From: Actinomadura nitritigenes
GTDB taxonomy: Bacteria; Actinomycetota; Actinomycetes; Streptosporangiales; Streptosporangiaceae
Assembly (NCBI RefSeq): GCF_017573545.1
Contig: NZ_JAGEOK010000037.1
Span: 38,403-102,402, forward strand
DNA: 64,000 nt
Direction of reading: 5' to 3'
The notes below the pieces were generated by a model. It was not told the origin of the DNA, searched no databases, and was given only the letters and a program-made list of their open reading frames with translations. Positions 56,711 to 64,000 of this stretch are shown here, piece by piece. Position numbers and translations under genes: made by a program. Each line of letters begins with the position of its first letter. Position 1 is the stretch's first letter.

Positions 56711-56752
56711 TTGACCTTGACGCCGAGGTCAGGGTTTAGCGTCTCGAGCGTG
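56711..56752 (+). promoter_or_regulatory. MerR-type promoter of the SDR-merR pair
   Basis: TTGACC (56711-56716) and TTTAGC (56735-56740) or TAGCGT (56737-56742) form a promoter with an 18-20-bp spacer. The spacer holds the inverted repeat CCTTGAC/GGTCAGG (56715-56733), as expected for MerR regulators that untwist long spacers. The GTG start of the SDR is only about 10 bp beyond the -10, so the mRNA would be leaderless or nearly so. Confidence 0.6.
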
Positions 56753-57508
56753 GAAGAGACGAACACCCTTCATGGCCGAGCAGTGCTGGTTACCGGTGGA
56801 GGCACCGGGATCGGTCAAGCGACGGCGCAGCAGTTCGCGGCCTTGGGCGCCGAGGTTCTCATCGTCGGCCGGACTGCCGGACGCTTGGCGGAGACAGCGG
56901 GGGACCATCCGCGCATTCGGACGTTCGTTGCCGATGTCGCCGAGCCGAACGCGCCCGCCGACATCGTCGCCGCAACGCTGGAGGCGTTCGGCCGCATCGA
57001 TGTCCTGGTCAACAATGCAGCGATCACTCGTCCGGCTCCGCTCGGTGCGATCGATCGGAAGATCGCCCAGGAGCAGCTCGCCACGAACCTTCTGGCTCCA
57101 GTGTTCCTCGCCCAACATGCTCTGCCGCATCTGGAGGCCGGCGGCACCATCGTCAATGTCACGTCCAACCCGCCCCACTATGGCTGGCCGAACAACTCGG
57201 TCTACGGATCGACGAAGGTGGCTCTGGATTTCCTGACCCACACGTGGGCTGTCGAACTCGCGCAGCGCGGTGTTCGTGTTCTGTCCGTGGCCCCGGGGAT
57301 AACGGCGACACCGGTGCTGAGCCATGCCGGTTTCTCCGACGAGCAGATCGCCGCGGCGGGCAAGGAGCTTCAGGCCCGAATCCCGCTCGGGCGTATCGCT
57401 CGGCCGGAGGAGATCGCCTGGTGGATCGTGAACGCGACGCGCCCCGAGGCCGGTTACCTCACCGGTACGATCATTCGTGTCGACGGCGGGCTGAGTGCGG
57501 CTGGATGA
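56750..57508 (+). CDS. SDR family oxidoreductase
   Basis: From GTG 56750 the 252-residue enzyme has the cofactor loop AVLVTGGGTGIGQATAQQFA, LVNNAA, active-site TIVNVTSNPP and YGSTK, and a C-terminus TGTIIRVDGGLSAAG of the 3-oxoacyl-ACP-reductase-like classical SDRs. The start is placed at GTG because the promoter ends immediately upstream; no Shine-Dalgarno is present, consistent with leaderless translation. It is probably activated by the MerR protein encoded 10 bp downstream; the inducing compound is likely its substrate. Confidence 0.88.
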   Translation: MEETNTLHGRAVLVTGGGTGIGQATAQQFAALGAEVLIVGRTAGRLAETAGDHPRIRTFVADVAEPNAPADIVAATLEAFGRIDVLVNNAAITRPAPLGAIDRKIAQEQLATNLLAPVFLAQHALPHLEAGGTIVNVTSNPPHYGWPNNSVYGSTKVALDFLTHTWAVELAQRGVRVLSVAPGITATPVLSHAGFSDEQIAAAGKELQARIPLGRIARPEEIAWWIVNATRPEAGYLTGTIIRVDGGLSAAG

Positions 57509-57518
57509 AGATAGGGCA

Positions 57519-57869
57519 ATGCTGATCGGAGAACTGGCGAACGAAGCCGGAACCACCATTCGCGCACTGCGGTATTACGAACAGCAGGGCTTGCTCCAGG
57601 CCCGGCGATTGCCGAACGGTTACCGGGAGTATGACGAGACGTCGATCGGCCGGGTGGGCAACATCAAACTGCTGCTCTCACTCGGCCTCACCGCCAACGA
57701 CGTCCATGGCTTCCTGGCCTGTCTCGATCAAGACATCGCCGATGGTCCCCTCTGTCCCGCGAGCGCGCGGGTCATCGCCCGGAAGCTCACCGACGTCGAG
57801 GGGAAGATCGCCGCGCTGGACGTCGTCCGCAAACGTCTCGTCGACGTACTGGCCCAAGCCGAAGGCTAG
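57519..57869 (+). CDS. MerR-family transcriptional regulator
   Basis: The ATG at 57519 gives 116 residues: LIGELANEAGTTIRALRYYE, QQGLLQARRLPNGYREYDE (winged helix), then a coiled-coil dimerisation helix. The C-terminus lacks a heavy-metal site (no conserved CxC); one Cys lies in CLDQD and another in LCPAS. It probably activates the SDR operon through the palindromic spacer at 56715-56733. Its stop codon coincides with the first bases of an IS1380-like end. Confidence 0.88.
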   Translation: MLIGELANEAGTTIRALRYYEQQGLLQARRLPNGYREYDETSIGRVGNIKLLLSLGLTANDVHGFLACLDQDIADGPLCPASARVIARKLTDVEGKIAALDVVRKRLVDVLAQAEG

Positions 57870-57991
57870 CCTCGATCTTTCACAGGGTCGGTCGGGTTGC
57901 GGAGCGACCCGACCGACCCTTGTTTGTCAGTGACAGATGCGGTCGTTGGGTCCGACTGTCGCGTCGGGTGGGCGGGGTTCCACGGGCCCGG
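57867..57991 (+). repeat. Solo IS1380-like end with terminator hairpin
   Basis: TAGCCTCGATCTTTCAC at 57867 matches the end of the IS1380 element at 61129 (TAACCTCGATTTTTCGT). Bases 57946-57991 match 61207-61252 with one difference. Between them lies a hairpin: AGGGTCGGTCGGGTTGC (57884-57900) pairs with GCGACCCGACCGACCCT (57904-57920). The hairpin differs in sequence from that of the second copy but keeps its pairing. Following TGTTTGT makes it a plausible terminator for merR. Confidence 0.7.
57884..57920 (+). terminator. Intrinsic terminator after merR
   Basis: The stem of up to 17 bp (one G-T pair) has the three-base loop GGA and is followed by TGTTTGT. It starts 15 bp after the merR stop and should end the SDR-merR transcript. 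Confidence 0.7.
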
Positions 57992-58076
57992 TTGTGTCCT
58001 TCCTGGGCGCTGGGGCGAGTTGGTGCCGTTCAGGGACCCGATAGGGCCTGCAGGCGGGTGATCGCGGGTCGAGACC

Positions 58077-58477
58077 GTGAAGTACGTGCTGATGTTCGTC
58101 GAGACCGAGAAGTTCGCACGCGAGCAGGAGGCGATGACCGAGAGCGAGCGGCAGGCGGCGTTCGAGCGAGTCGGGCGGTGGTTCGCCGATCACGCCGCCC
58201 ACATCACCCACCACGCTCACCTGCGACCGGCCGAGACCGCGACCACGGTGCGGCTCGAGGGCGCCGGGCCGGTCGTCACCGACGGGCCGTTCGTGAAGGG
58301 CAAGGAGGTCGTCTCCGGCTACGCCGAGGTCGACGTCGAGGACCTCGACCAGGCACTGGCCATCGCCCGCGACTGGCCGGCCTGCCCCGTCGTCGAGTTC
58401 CGCCCGATCGACTGGCGGCCGTGCCCGACGACCGCTTCGACCCATGTCGCCCGGCGCACGGCGACGTGCGGGGCTAG
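58077..58477 (+). pseudogene. YCII-domain protein, 3' frameshifted
   Basis: From GTG 58077 the frame encodes a typical YCII (DGPF) protein: MKYVLMFVETEKFAREQEAM, TVRLEGAGPVVTDGPFVKGK, EVVSGYAEVDVEDLDQALAI, PVVEFRPI. After about residue 113 the frame runs through unrelated sequence for 260 codons. An alternative frame gives a natural end (AVPDDRFDPCRPAHGDVRG, stop at 58477), so a small indel near 58415 has removed the proper stop. YCII proteins are small, possibly enzymatic domains linked to sigma factors; none is nearby. Confidence 0.65.
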
Positions 58478-58512
58478 AAGACTGCTGAAGATCTTGCGAG
58501 GGGTGTCCGGCA

Positions 58513-58776
58513 GTGGGCTGGACGACCGTCGCGTTCAGCGACAAGGCGATCGGCACGAACCACGTGCTTCCGACCGCCGGTGCCGGCCGCTACACCGGCG
58601 GCCTGTCCGTCGCCTCCTTCCTGAAGACGGTCACCTGGCAGCGGATCGACACCGACGAGGGCATCCGCATGATCGCGCCGCACGTCGTCACCATCTCCCA
58701 GGCCGACCTCATGCCCGCCCACGAGGCAACCGCGGCCAAGCGCCTGAAGCGGCTGGAGCGGCCCACCCGCGGATGA
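58513..58776 (+). pseudogene. Histidinol/sulfopropanediol dehydrogenase 3' relic
   Basis: The frame encodes FSDKAIGTNHVLPTAGAGRY, TGGLSVASFLKTVTWQRIDT and a C-terminal helix, the last 80 residues of the HisD superfamily; the KAIGTNHVLPT variant is closer to the sulfopropanediol-3-dehydrogenase branch than to true HisD. The rest of the gene is missing, and no histidine-biosynthesis genes are near. Confidence 0.65.
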
Positions 58777-60427
58777 AACGTCTGAATCTGCAGCAGAGCC
58801 CGGTCCCGAAGCCCCGTCAGGGTGTCCGGGGTCTGCCAGGGCAGCGGCCGGGTCATCTGCACGCCGCGTTCGGTGTGGTCGTTGGAGATGCCAGACAGCG
58901 ACCGCACGATGGTGGAAGGGCCGTGCCCGGCCAGCCACCGCCAGTTCACATACGCGCTTGGCAAGCCCCGGGGCGCCGACACCTCCGAGGTGTCAAGCCC
59001 GGCGCAGAGCTCGGCCAGTTCGTCCAGTCCTGCGCATACGCGCGCGGTATCAGCGTTGCGAGAAGCGTGCAGGTAGTCCTCAGCGCCAACGTTCAACGCG
59101 GCGAGCCGGAATGGCCTGCTCGGACGCCGGCCGCCATCACCTCCGAGGCGATCTCCAACCGCCGGGGTCAGTCCGCGCCGACGCGGGCCCGGCCGTAGGG
59201 GCGCAGCGCCGTGGCGAGCCCGGCGGCCGCTGTCAGCATGGCCTTCCACTCGGCGGCGGTTCGGGGCCGCTGCCCGGCGTCCGGCGGGCGGGAGCGTCCC
59301 GGTGGGCGATTCGCGCCGCGGCGAACTCGCGGTGCGCCGGCTCCACGTCCTGGTGCGTCTGCGCAAAGTCCAGCACCGCCGAGTCCGGGGCTACCAGGAC
59401 GTCAAGTTGTGCCGGTTGACTGGCAGCGCCAGCAGGGGGTCGGCGAGCCGGGCGGCGGTGTATCCGCGGAAATCTACCGCTCGCCTCCCGGCCCGAGCTC
59501 GGGGGTACATCTGCTCGACCGCGTCCGCTGGCAGCCCGACCAGGTCGAAGGCCCGGTCGAGCTCCAGGACGGCGGGTTCCAGATGGTGGCGGGCTGGGAG
59601 CCGGTGGACGCCAAGTAGGTCACGGCCGGCCCTGCCAGGTTGTGATCGCGGGGGTGATCGTCCAGCGAGCCGGGCCGTCCGCCGGCGGGACGGCCGCCGT
59701 GCTGGCGGCCTCGAGGGTGTGGTCGCTCATCGGGGCCGGTGGTTCCTTCTCTCTGGGTGAGGAGGCGTCATGGCGTTTGAAGGCGGCGTGCGGGCCGGCC
59801 GGGCCGAGGGCGCGGGATGTCAGCACGACACCGGGGCGGGCGGCGGACGTGTCTGCACTTCGGCGAGCGAGTACGAGCCGGGCGGCGGATCGGCGATCAG
59901 GCGTTCCACGATGTGCAGGGCGTGCGACCGCCCGCACGCCGGACACGGGTCGGACACGGGTCGGCGACCCGCTTGGCGCCGCCGGGCGGCGGCGGCAGCG
60001 TCGTTTCGGGGAGCGGGTCAGCAGGCATCGGTGGCTCTCGGCGGTCAGTGGGGGCGTGCAGAGCGCGGCGGTCGCCGCCGCGGGAAGATCCTCGGCCAGC
60101 AGCTTCAGCAGGTCCTCGAACCCCTCGGCGCCGTCGTCGATCCGGCACTTGGCCAACAGCCGACCGGCAACCTGCCAACACCACCGCGGCCAGGCCCACC
60201 TGCCGCACTCGGTCTGGACGTCCAACAACGCCGACCAAAACTGTCATTACGTCTTCAAGGGCGTCCCGCGGACGGGGGGCGCCGGACGGTCGCGCCCGAC
60301 CTCTGCGCGCCGGGCATGCGGCCTGTCTCGTCCGGTTTCGTCGCGCAGCCCGGTCACGGCCACCTGGTTCATGAAACACTCCGAAGCGCAAGAGCACTTT
60401 GCTGGCAAGCCCCAAGCCAACCTTCCG
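58777..60427. other. Degraded region without intact gene
   Basis: This 1.65-kb region shows only fragmentary frames. On the minus strand, scattered stretches look coding-like (DAVEQMYPRARAGRRAVDFR with GYTAARLADPLLALPVN near 59410-59540; EWKAMLTAAAGLATALRPYG near 59200). They are separated by stops and frame changes, suggesting one decayed conserved protein that I cannot name. The remainder holds nothing I recognise. Confidence 0.35.
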
Positions 60428-60754
60428 CTACGGCATCAGGCGGAGCCGGACCTCCTGAAGCAGTCGCTGGCGCTGCAACTCCTCGTTACGGTCGCGGGGG
60501 CGGAACCCGACCAATCCCTCCTCGACGACCTGCCAGTACCGCGGATGGGGCGCCATAAGACCCCGCCGAAGGAGTCGTTGTATCTCAGAGAGTCCCATCT
60601 GTTCCACTTCGGCGGAAACCAGCCGCCAGCTATCGTGCTCGACATGCTCCTGACGAATCGCCTTCAGGAGCGCAAGGAGCACGATGAGGGCGACGATCGC
60701 CACGATGGCGATTGTGTGCGGAGCCAGTCCAAGACCCATGATTTGATCATCCAT
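60428..60754 (-). CDS. Small single-helix membrane protein
   Basis: From ATG 60754 the protein has 108 residues: one hydrophobic helix (TIAIVAIVALIVLLALLKAI, residues about 14-33), then a soluble helical part HDSWRLVSAEVEQMGLSEIQ and ELQRQRLLQEVRLRLMP. ATG 60739 is an alternative start. I recognise no family. The clean frame, the N-terminal anchor and the amphipathic helices argue for a real gene, although the neighbourhood is decayed. Confidence 0.5.
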   Translation of the reverse strand: MDDQIMGLGLAPHTIAIVAIVALIVLLALLKAIRQEHVEHDSWRLVSAEVEQMGLSEIQRLLRRGLMAPHPRYWQVVEEGLVGFRPRDRNEELQRQRLLQEVRLRLMP

Positions 60755-61128
60755 GTCCAGAGGGTGCGACCGCAACCGGCACGCGCCGACCATGGTTTCG
60801 CGTCTCGGTGGCTGAAAGGCTTCAAGACGGCCCGTTGGCGCTTCTGGACCGGGAGCCGTGATCGCCCATAGTTCGGGACGACAAGGACTCTGACGACAAC
60901 CAGGGCGGTTTGACGTGCCCGAGGCGAGGGTCTCGCGCCCCCAGCCCACCGCGGGAGGGCACGCCCGCGCGAAGCCGCCTGTCACACCGTCCCGCCGTTC
61001 GCGCGAGCGCGCCCTCAGGGACGGTCCGCGCGCTAACGCGAAAGCTAACAACAACGCTGGACACCTTCGGACGGCGGTGGAGGTGCAGAAGAGGCGTGGC
61101 CAGGTCAGGGAATGTTTGTGGATGGCGC
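60755..61128. other. Intergenic, no gene seen
   Basis: This 374-bp stretch between the small membrane protein gene (reading left) and the IS1380 element contains no recognisable coding sequence or RNA. Confidence 0.35.
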
Positions 61129-62787
61129 TAACCTCGATTTTTCGTGAGGCCGGTTGGGTCGCGGAGCGACCCAACCGGCTCTTGGCTTTCAGCGGCGGGA
61201 CAGCAGTTGGGCCCGACTGTCGCGTCGGGTGGGCGGGGTTCCACGGGCCCGGGGGGGTTCTCCTCCCTAACGTTGATGGGGCGGTGGGTGCTGGTCAGGG
61301 TGCCGGGAGCATCTGCAGGCGCCGAATCGCCGAGACGATCAGGCCGGTCCAGGGCCAGTGGCGGGCCAGTCGGAGCCGGAGTCGTCTGCCGCCGCGGGCC
61401 AGGCGTGCGGCGGTCGAGAAGACGCGCAGGCGCAGGCGTTTGGGTTCCCAGCAGCGGGCTGGATGATCAGCGAAGGCGAGCATCTGGGTCCAGGCGGTCA
61501 GGTCGGTGGCGAGCGCGACGGGTTCGAGCCAGATCCGGTTGGCGGCGAAGCTGCGCAGGGGCAGGCTGCGCAGGCCGGTGTCCATGGCGCAGCGGATGCG
61601 GTCTTCGCAGCGGGCCCGGTGGCGGTGGCGCAGCTCCAGGTCGGCGAGTTGCCCGCCGGGTCGGGTGCCGGTGGCAAAGCAGGTGAAGCGGTGCCCGTCG
61701 ATGTCGGTGAAGCGCAGTTGGCGCCGGGGTGGGGGCGTTCGCGGCGGACGAGGACGCGCATGCCCTTGGGCCAGCCCGTCAGGTCGAGCATGCCGGTCAG
61801 CTCGGCCACCCACGCCCCGGGGCGGGGCCTGCGGTCGGCGTCGTAGGCGCACTGCCACACGTGCTCGGGCAGGGCGAGGATCGCGGCGCAGACGTCGTCG
61901 GTCAGGTTGAATCCGATCGAGTACTTCAGCCGCCGGCGGGAGACCCAGTCGAGGAAACCGTGGGTGCCGCCCCCGCATCGGTCCGGATCAGCACTTGTTT
62001 GTGCAGGTGAATGGGGATCTGCTGCAGGGCCAGACGTCCAGCGGCGATGTGGTCCTCGGTGGTGTTGGATCCGGCGTTGCCCGGCCGTAGCACCAGCGCG
62101 GCGGCCTCACCTGTCCCGCCGGGGCCGTGGTCGATGAACGCGGTCATCGGATGGAACCCAAAGGTGCGCTTCCACGTCGGGGCCGCATTCTCCTTCTCCG
62201 AGTACGCCAGCACGATCGTGGCGTCCAGATCCACCGGGATCAGGATGCCGCCGGTGCCCGGAGCATGCTCGCCAGCCAACTCCCAGACCCGCGCACGGGC
62301 GGACGAGCGGGCCTTGCGGATCGCCCGCAGCGCCTGCGGGCCTGCTTGGGCCAGGGTGGCGACCAGCCGCGACACCGTCGGATCGGACGGCACCGGCCCG
62401 AACAGCTCGGGCTCGGCCCGCAGGACCGCGATGTCGGACAGGCAGTCCCCGCCCAGCGCAAGCATTATCGCCAGGTCCGCGACGACCTTGCCCGGATCAT
62501 GGATCGCCCGCGGCCAGCGCCAGCGTTCCAGGCCGGCGGAAAGCGCCTGATCGAGCCCGGTCGCACGAAGTGTTTCAGTAAGCAGCACCCCGCCGGCCTG
62601 CCCGACGATCCCTGCCCCGTCCGAAGACACCGCGAGCCTGGCATGACGACCTGCAGTCTTCACGTGAAAAGTGCCTTCTGGACTGGCGCGGACAGGACCT
62701 TCGACAAGCCCTATCCTCCCAGCTCGAGGGCACTTTTCTTGTCTAAACGGTCACTCCCGACTCGCTGTCCGGTGAAAGCCGAGGTTA
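61129..62787 (-). mobile_element. IS1380-family element
   Basis: The left end TAACCTCGATTTTTCGT (61129) and the complement of the right end TAACCTCGGCTTTCACC (62787) form the terminal inverted repeats. A 14-bp hairpin (GCCGGTTGGGTCGC/GCGACCCAACCGGC, 61149-61179) sits just inside the left end. It carries one broken transposase gene on the minus strand and is 1659 bp long, normal for the family. The right end cuts the tmk relic. Confidence 0.75.
61295..62663 (-). pseudogene. IS1380-family transposase, two frameshifts
   Basis: From ATG 62663 the frame encodes RLAVSSDGAGIVGQAGGVLL, DPGKVVADLAIMLALGGDCL, PVDLDATIVLAYSEKENAAP (catalytic Asp) and IRTDAGA up to about 61970. A second frame continues HGFLDWVSRRRLKYSIGFNL, HVWQCAYDADRRPRPGAWVA to about 61735. 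A third gives QLRFTDIDGHRFTCFATGTR, RSFAANRIWLEPVALATDLT and the C-terminus at 61295. All catalytic blocks are present, but the frame is broken twice, so it is inactive. Confidence 0.85.
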
Positions 62788-63310
62788 ATCCGCAGGGTGT
62801 CGGACGTCGAGGTCCGCACTCCCCCGATGTAGTACTTCCATCGACCTTGATCGACTGATCTGCTGTGCCTGGGGGTTCCTTTTCCAGAGGCTCAACAGTT
62901 CGATGCGGCCGAGCATGGCCTTCACGACGTCATCGGGTGCCAGGCCGCGGCAGTCGATGCGCGCTTGCCGCCAGCGTCGCCGCCCCAGAAACGCGTACGC
63001 TTTGCGGTACAACTCCAGCTCACAGGTCGGCGAGCCGGCCCGTTCAAGCCTGCTGAGAACCTGGCGCTCCTTCAACCGCATCGCGATGACCGCGGGATCC
63101 TCCTCCAGCAGACGGTCAGGAACGGACGCGGCGCGAAGGCGTTGTAGGACCAGATCTCCGCCAGAGGAAGCCCGTCGAGCCGTTGCAGGACCAGCAAGGA
63201 CGGCAGGTAGCGGTCGCTGATGACGACCTTTCCCGCGGCCAGTGCGGGTTCGATCTCGCCGGCCACGTGGGCGGGCCGTTCGGCGGCGACCGCGAGCGCT
63301 ACCGCCATGT
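62785..63310 (-). pseudogene. tmk: Thymidylate kinase (tmk) relic
   Basis: The minus strand reads AVALAVAAERPAHVAGEIEP, ALAAGKVVISDRYLPSLLVL (DRY motif), QRLDGLPLAEIWSYNAFAPR, then after a frameshift near 63105 EEDPAVIAMRLKERQVLSRL, ELYRKAYAFLGRRRWRQARI and DCRGLAPDDVVKAMLG. The P-loop N-terminus is missing at 63310, and the 3' end runs into the IS1380 right repeat, which supplies the stop. It would phosphorylate dTMP, but cannot function. Confidence 0.8.
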
Positions 63311-63324
63311 GCCACCCCGCGATC

Positions 63325-63695
63325 GAGCACCTGCCGCCCGCCGCCCGCGACACCGCCCCCCTCGCACCGTGGCTCGCGCAGATCCTCACGCCCTCCATGC
63401 GCCGCAACACCCTGCTCACCTGGGCCGGTTTCTTCCTGGTGATGTTCGGCTTCTACTTCGTCACCAGCTGGACGTCGAAGCTCCTCGTCGAATCCGGGAT
63501 GTCATCGGCGCCATCCTGTCCCCCGCCGTCGCCGGACGGCTCCTGGACGCCGACTGGACGCCCGGCCGGCTGTTCCCCCTCGTCGCCGCTCTCCTGGCCC
63601 TGGGCGGCCTGACCGTGCACGCCTTCAAGATCCTCAAGCCCACCGCCGCGGATACGGTCCCGCTCAAGCCCCGGGCACAGCCCTCGGCTTCCTGA
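63325..63695 (+). pseudogene. MFS transporter (aromatic acid:H+ symporter-like) relic
   Basis: The first frame gives PSMRRNTLLTWAGFFLVMFG, FYFVTSWTSKLLVESG (a transmembrane helix of AAHS-type transporters). After 63498 a second frame gives VIGAILSPAVAGRLLDADWT, PGRLFPLVAALLALGGLTVH and a stop at 63695. About four helices between the blocks are deleted. It abuts the truncated N-terminus of the tmk relic head to head. Confidence 0.65.
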
Positions 63696-63714
63696 GCCAC
63701 CTCGTCCAACCGGG

Positions 63715-63740
63715 CGGCGACTCCCCCGGCGGAGTCGCCG
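63715..63740. terminator. GC hairpin between convergent relic and peptidase gene
   Basis: CGGCGACTCC (63715-63724) pairs perfectly with GGAGTCGCCG (63731-63740) around CCCGGC. It lies 20 bp after the MFS relic stop and 90 bp after the peptidase stop on the other strand, so it may act as a bidirectional terminator; no T-run is present. Confidence 0.45.
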
Positions 63741-63830
63741 CCCTCACCACGATCGGTGCACCCCAGGACATCGCCCGCGGTGCGGCGCGGACCCGACGCG
63801 AACGAACCGCGGGCACCCCTGGACGCTCGG

Positions 63831-64000
63831 TCAGCGGTCGGTGACGGTGAGTAGGCGAGGGCTCTGGTTCAGGCGGCGGGCTCCGATGTCGGTGCAGACG
63901 ACGACGTCCTCGATCCGCGCGCCGTACAGTCCCGGAAGGTAGATGGCAGGCTGGACGGACACGGTCATGCCGGGCTCGAAGACGGTCTGGTCCTCCGATG
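63831..64000 (-). CDS. M24-family metallopeptidase, C-terminal part
   Basis: The last 56 codons of a minus-strand gene lie at the right edge; the start is outside the window. The sequence FEPGMTVSVQPAIYLPGLYG with ARIEDVVVCTDIGARRL is the final metal-ligand region (second Glu in RIEDVV) of Xaa-Pro aminopeptidase/creatinase-type enzymes. Such enzymes cleave X-Pro peptides or hydrolyse ectoine-like compounds. No neighbour helps to define the substrate. Confidence 0.85.
   Translation of the reverse strand, partial: SEDQTVFEPGMTVSVQPAIYLPGLYGARIEDVVVCTDIGARRLNQSPRLLTVTDR

Noticed and set aside
59620..59730. 36-codon minus-strand frame that might be a peptide (RiPP) precursor
   Set aside because: The purine site is too far from the ATG, there is no modifying-enzyme gene nearby, and the region is decayed; no support beyond an open frame.

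Overview
The window is very GC-rich DNA with densely packed genes, GTG starts, GGAGG-type ribosome sites, WYL/TetR/LAL-type regulators and TtrA/plasmid-type helicase debris. This is typical of a filamentous actinomycete (Streptosporangiales/Streptomycetales-like; the genus cannot be fixed from sequence alone). It reads as an accessory or chromosome-arm region: about 45 apparently intact genes lie among roughly 20 decayed gene fragments, four insertion sequences and two tRNA 3'-half fragments that look like integration scars.

Layout. 1-4.1 kb: a truncated WYL regulator, a pntA relic, an HSL-type esterase, and a frameshifted SDR divergent from a TetR regulator across a six-half-site operator. 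4.2-7.6 kb: a large DUF4132 protein. 8.0-11.25 kb: a four-gene overlapping operon (ABC ATPase, ABC-2 permease, histidine kinase, response regulator). 11.6-13.6 kb: a transposase relic, two tyrosine-integrase relics and a tRNA-Val(CAC) 3' fragment, the scar of an integrated element. 13.7-24.2 kb: a catabolic-looking region with an aldehyde dehydrogenase, LtrA, a LAL regulator, an alpha/beta hydrolase, an ABM monooxygenase and an SDR. Two of these genes (ALDH and hydrolase) carry the same 148-bp leader, copied almost perfectly 7.9 kb apart. Relics of a P1 peptidase, an OLD-type nuclease and a plasmid-type helicase lie between them.

24.2-25.7 kb: an IS5-family element and a tRNA-Arg(TCT) 3' fragment. 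25.9-52.7 kb is the most coherent block, apparently a stress-tolerance island: Hsp20, a Na+/H+ antiporter, a DUF1931 histone-fold protein, a decayed clpB copy, an ATP-dependent DNA ligase, two giant LuxR-type regulators, an MFS transporter with a winged-helix-like tail, DUF2267, the translationally coupled operon dnaK-grpE-dnaJ-cbpM-clpB-trx, a DUF1345 membrane protein, a cNMP-binding/thioredoxin-reductase fusion and an aromatic-acid-exporter-like protein. Its content (sHsp, Clp disaggregase, thioredoxin, cation/proton antiporter) resembles by analogy the transmissible heat/stress-resistance loci of Proteobacteria.

52.8-56.4 kb: an IS256-family element whose transposase is split by an ISAzo13-family element. 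56.7-57.9 kb: an SDR-MerR pair behind a MerR-type, nearly leaderless promoter. 57.9-63.8 kb: a degraded end with a solo IS1380 end, a broken YCII gene, hisD, tmk and MFS relics and an IS1380 element. The start of an M24 peptidase gene leaves the window at the right edge.

I found no rRNA, no complete tRNA and no CRISPR array. All functional statements rest on reading motifs by eye; no database search was possible.
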